A stretch of DNA of 64,000 nucleotides from Pyrus communis. Taxonomy: Eukaryota > Streptophyta > Magnoliopsida > Rosales > Rosaceae. This document shows positions 60,063 through 64,000 of the stretch, piece by piece. The notes below the pieces were generated by a model, which was not told the origin of the DNA, ran no database searches, and saw only the letters and a program-made list of their open reading frames with translations. Positions within the stretch are counted from its first letter, which is position 1; every line of letters begins with the position of its first letter. The stretch lies in NCBI RefSeq assembly GCF_963583255.1, contig NC_084817.1:11848121-11912120 (forward strand), in the 5' to 3' direction. The position numbers and the translations under genes are program-made.

Positions 60063-61595
60063 TGGTATCATTGTCGGAGGTCGATCCTTGGTGATTTTTT
60101 CGTCTTTGTTCTTTCATTGCGTATTGTGTTCTTGCTTTGTTTGTGTGGCACGATTTGCTGTTCTTGGTGAAGGCTCTTGGTGCTCGAATCTAGGTATTTC
60201 AACATGGAAAAGATCTGTGCACTCCAGTTGTTTGATGGGTTGTCTCAGTGAGTATTTCTTTCTGATTAGATGAATTGCTTATTTCTAAGGCCGATTGCCA
60301 TTCTTTATTTGATTATAGCGGTTGGGCAACTCTTAGCGTTTGCATTACTTGCCTGGTAATGTTGCTTTTCCGATTCAATTGCTTAATTCATTACTAGGTA
60401 ACTCGATTTTGTTGATTCTTAGAGGGTTCTTAGAGATCTTTGATCAACACAGTGGACTATGAATTGGGTTCAATTACTTGGTTTGTACTCGATTTGCTGC
60501 TTTGTACACAGTGGGTTGTGAATTTGGTTTAATTACTTAGTTGGTAATTCTGATTCTTAAAGATGGTCTTGGGGATTCAATTTGTTCAGTTTGGATTGCT
60601 GCTCAAAGGATGTCCTGCAGTTTTAGGTTTCGTCTTTCTTTATGCACTCCATCTGTTTGTTTGATTGTCTCAATGAAGAAGGCACGAAATCTTCTCACTT
60701 TTGATAATTTTTTTCTGGGTTTGAATAATTGTTTCGATCTTCGGGGCTGTTTTTTCGCTGTGATCGTTGAGGGTTTCTTTTTGTTCGTCGGGGTTTTCTG
60801 GTAGCTGGTGGTTTGGTGGAGGTTCTCCGAATGAGTTTTCCGACCATGAGCTTGAGTCTTAGGTTTTGCTACTAAATTATGCACTTTATCTGTTTGCTTA
60901 AATGCCGTAGTGAAAATTTGTTTTCTTCGATAAGGTTTCTTGTATGCAAGTTTATCTGGTAAGGCCGATAACCATTTTCTGGGAGATTATTGAAGGAATA
61001 CAAAGGCCGATAGCCATTCCTTTCTGTTGTGTGATTAGTTCTTGGTTGTTTGAGATTTGAGCACTCGAAAAAGGCCGATTGCCAAAAGTGTGTTGAATGC
61101 AATTTGTTTCCTCAATAAGGGCGATAGCCGGAGTGAAAAGTTCTATCTTAGATATTGTGTGTTACTCCTTAAAGGTCGATAGCCGGAGTAACGTTCTTGA
61201 AAAGTTTTGTTTGTTGTTATTATGTGCAACTCCAGTAAGGCTGATTGCCGGAGTGCAGTTCTTATTCCCTTTCTTCATTGAAGGTTGATTGCCGAAGAAG
61301 GTTATGTTTCTTGATTTCTGTGATTGTAAAGCTTGTTGTTTGATCATTCTCGATTGTGAACGAAGAAGGATTTGGTCAGAGTAATCAAAATGTCTGAAAA
61401 TACAGTGGAATCTGTGAAAATTGAAGGTCTTCTAGGAATGTTGATTGTGAAATATTGGAAACCTTATCACAAAGAAAACAGTAGCTACAACGGTGTAGAA
61501 ATCAGTTTGAGGGGATGAAGTTCTTTGGGAAGTTGATTGATGAATGGTCTGCTTCAATCTCAAACTGGGAAATCCCAGTTGAGATTGAGGGGGGA
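60063..61595 (+). other. Interior of the two-LTR element with a spaced motif array
   Basis: The motif AAGGCCGATTGCC or close variants occurs at 60287, 60961, 61003, 61071, 61118, 61172, 61237 and 61281; the last seven are 42-68 bp apart. Each has GGC and GCC (or GGT/GCC) halves that could pair across a 5-6-base loop. Short open frames (60541-60804 plus, 60603-60884 minus) have no recognisable content. Near the right end, gaaattctt-type gag/pol sequence is absent. Confidence 0.75.
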
Positions 61596-61743
61596 TGTTT
61601 ACAATATCCACGTGCCGAAAGGTTGTTAGAGTTGTTATCAAATTAGTTAGTTAAATAGATTAGGCTGCAAGCTAGTCATGATGACTATATAAACTGTATT
61701 CTCATAGTTGTATACATCAATTCAGTATCAATGTAACCAATTA

Positions 61744-61774
<31 letters not shown>

Positions 61775-61847
61775 ATTCTCTTCTCTCTTTTCTTCTTCGA
61801 CACATGCTCTTTCTGCATTTCTGTGTTTGTCTGCATTTCTGTTAACA
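61596..61847 (+). repeat. 3' LTR of the two-LTR element
   Basis: TGTTTACAATATCC ... TTTCTGTTAACA, 252 bp; about 85 bp shorter than the 5' LTR because the CT repeat is much shorter (61743-61771). The remaining sequence differs at only a modest number of positions. Confidence 0.92.
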
Positions 61848-61903
61848 CCACTTAGGCGATGAAAATAGTTTCGTTACGCAAACAGTTTTTTCTACTAGTG
61901 CTT

Positions 61904-63104
61904 CCTTTCAGTTTGGCTCGTCTCTTTTCAACACAAGCCCATCACAACCTTTGACACAAAAACACCCAACATATTGATTACTATTGGATGAGTTTTATTT
62001 AATCTATCTACAATACAAATATCAAACTTTTAAAGTAAATCTAACGGTAATTAATAAAGTGGTAAGTATCAGTACTACTTTATAGCGGTGAGCAAAAATA
62101 CACTCATTTTAAATTATAGGTGGGTCGACTTAATTATGGAGGGAACACGATTAAATTAGGATTAGGAGAGTGTAAAAAGTCTTGTATAAGGCTTAGTCAT
62201 TGTCTGCCATTTCCCTTTTTATCTTTTGGTGCCAATTGGACTGTACTGCTTTTAATCTGTGAAAAGGAAGTGTTAGTTCTTAATTTATAAAGCTCAAACG
62301 GAAATGAAATAAAGTGATAGATCTTATGTATATATTGTATTAATATAGTTTGTTTGAAGTTGATCAGTAGCATGTGTATTATTTATAGTATTACGAATTC
62401 ATGGATTAATTCAACATATTATTTGCATGTCACACTAGTTACATTAAGTTTCTCATATGTAATTTGCAAACCTACATTTCTTAGCACAAACACATACTTT
62501 AGATGGTAGGTTTAGGTTCTCCAACGATGCATTATTAGGTATGCACATTACAAACTTAAAGTCGTTATACGTTAGTTTTTCTATGAGTATGTTTTTTCTA
62601 AGAGAAATGAATTTCACTCTTCTTTTTTCTCCTCTTAGCCTGTTTATCTCATTATTCTTCTTTGATTTATTCACACACATGATTAAAAAAAACATGAGAC
62701 TAACTGATACGTTAGTATAAATGTTAAAACTTATTCTGTATTTTTGTTTAATGTTTGATACACATTTTCATTCCCAAATCCATATTAAAATTTGATTTTA
62801 TTGACATGCTCTCTAGCAATTGATTTATGTTTGACTTTCGAGTTTCGACAATAAATGTACCTAAATGGAAAAATAATGAGTATATATATACCAAGATAAG
62901 TATAAATAACCAAAACCCTCGGTATGTAAGAATCGATAAGAAAGCATTGGTACACAAGTTTTGTGAGGAATGAAAAACTTTAGTGAGAATCGATATGAAA
63001 GCATTGGTACGCAAGTTTTGTGAGGAATGAAAAACTACACATGTTCATGAATAATTTTTAAAATACCATTTTTTTGTGTCAGTACAATGATATATTTTAC
63101 ATTA
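61904..63104. other. AT-rich spacer right of the CACTA
   Basis: No gene. Contains a direct duplication of a 57-bp unit at about 62931-63043 (aatcgataagaaagcattgg then aatcgatatgaaagcattgg), the second copy nearly identical. Short minus-strand frames at 62453-62695 and 62748-63014 carry no recognisable content. Confidence 0.55.
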
Positions 63105-63240
63105 AAAGAAGAGGGAGTTCGGTTAAACCACACAATGGGTAACCTGATTTGGTATCGAATTCGACATCTATGAGATTTGAACCTAAGACCTCTCATTTAC
63201 AAGTGAAGCAGAATAATATCAGACCGTAATACTGGATGAC
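63105..63240 (+). repeat. SINE-like dispersed repeat, copy 4
   Basis: Contains gagatttgaacctaagacctctc, atttacaagtgaagcagaat and agaccgtaatactgga, in the same order as in 8935-9070. Upstream ggagttcggttaaaccacac is also similar to ggagtttggctaagccacac at about 27067, which suggests the start of another partial copy there. Confidence 0.5.
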
Positions 63241-63437
63241 AGAATCATACCATATTGAAGTTTTTTTTTTTTTTTAAACGCGAAGTGAATGATTGAAATT
63301 TTAAGGCTATTATAAATGACTCCTCAATTTGGACAATTTTTTTATTATTAAAACCAAACAATGTTGTTTTTAAAACAAAGCGTTTTTCTTGCGGCTGGGG
63401 TGTGGGAGTGCCCAGGTGTCACGTCTGTGGCACTGCT

Positions 63438-63844
63438 GGAGTAGATTGTAGCTCGACATGGAGTTCAGCTGGCTCAAGCAAGGGGTTTTTTTTTTTTTCC
63501 TTTTTCACGCTGTGCTTGAGAGTGACTCCTCGAAGGCTATCGGCGTACTTGACAGGACTTACTCGGACTCGTCGGCAGTGGGTATGATTGTGGATGATGT
63601 GTTACAGGTTGCATCCAGTTTTTCAAATTTGAATTTTGTTTCACTCGTTTATGTGACAGGGTTTCATCGTCTAACAAAGTTTGCTTTGTCTGTTAGCAAT
63701 AATTTAGTTTGGAGCGAGGAGCCTCCTACTCTTATTCAGGATGCGAAGTTTGCTTTTTCTATTAGCAATAATTTAGTTTGGACCGAAAAGCCTCCTATTC
63801 TTATTCAAGATCTCCTCCGCCAACGTATATGTAGTTCTTCATGA
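63438..63844 (+). pseudogene. RNase H-like domain fragment, plant LINE or domesticated type
   Basis: The frame 63458-63844 contains ESDSSKAIGVLDRTYSDSSA, GMIVDDVLQVASSF and FHRLTKFALSVSNN, which follow the order of the RVT_3/RNase H-like domain (PF13456) found at the end of plant LINE polyproteins and in many small plant genes: E-S/T-D, then a G-x-I-x-D-D helix, then A-x-x-L-A-x-x-AL. The HxLA-type segment is distorted (TGFHRLTKFAL) and upstream catalytic strands are missing. The last part is duplicated in tandem: KFALSVSNNLVWSEEPPTLI followed by KFAFSISNNLVWTEKPPILI. A fragment or pseudogene is most likely. Confidence 0.6.
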
Positions 63845-64000
63845 GCTTATTTCTATTCAATACAACATTTTCCTATCAAAATATAAAAATAAAAAAATAA
63901 AAAAAAACCGTTTCCTTGTTAATGCATATGCAGGAAAAAAAATAGTTGCACAAAATAAAAGGAGAAATAATTTAGTTAATGCATATGATGACTGGCATAT
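63845..64000. other. AT-rich end of window
   Basis: Nothing recognised. Confidence 0.5.

Noticed and set aside
60961..61295. Repeated GGCCGATAGCC motifs as tRNA or ribozyme genes
   Set aside because: The repeated unit is only about 13 bp with variable spacers and no cloverleaf or conserved ribozyme core.

Overview
This is a plant nuclear window. Its one large clearly functional gene, on the minus strand at 29642-32722, is an intact six-exon class II KNOX homeobox gene (KNAT3 type). Its protein layout and the repeat families around it fit a woody rosid, most likely a Rosaceae species of the apple/pear kind; that assignment is inference. Only three loci look like working host genes: two small intronless genes on the plus strand (25918-26658 and 28246-28731) that share a tyrosine-rich motif of unknown function, and the KNOX gene. 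Almost everything else is transposable-element DNA or AT-rich spacer.

Layout. 518-4135: a probable Tekay/Del-type solo LTR carrying a hAT-like insertion (1654-2741). 4152-8857: a Gypsy-type element with only a decayed gag, whose two LTRs point towards each other instead of the same way. 9690-10800: a dispersed repeat with an inverted partner at 41977-43059. 12187-12544: a decayed plastid rbcL fragment, abutted by a Ty1/copia relic (12545 to about 17400). 17730-24250: non-autonomous hAT elements of one family in opposite orientations, one split by a solo LTR and the other split by a second hAT family. 25-33 kb: the host gene island. 33-42 kb: gene-free AT-rich DNA with several long-TIR MITEs, SINE-like fragments and one GC-rich block (35700-36180).

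The main structure is an 18.8-kb CACTA (En/Spm) transposon at 43060-61900, flanked by a CTT target duplication. It carries degenerate minus-strand genes for a PF03004-type transposase, a TNP2-type transposase and a third small element protein. It was itself hit repeatedly. A solo LTR (53967-59050, TSD ACATT) sits in its third gene. That LTR contains a 3.3-kb hAT element (54643-57945, TSD CATCCACC), which in turn contains six copies of a 339-bp tandem repeat. A separate two-LTR non-autonomous element (59725-61847, TSD CCACT) sits in the right subterminal region. A second, unrelated CACTA end lies inside the TNP2 gene. The insertion order can be read directly from the target duplications.

The most unusual observations are: the inverted-LTR Gypsy element; the arrays of short hairpins built on a GCGCGACGAA core at the CACTA ends and also between its genes; the tandem array inside the hAT; and the eight-copy AAGGCCGATWGCC motif inside the two-LTR element. 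All family names rest on motif recognition by eye; no search was run.
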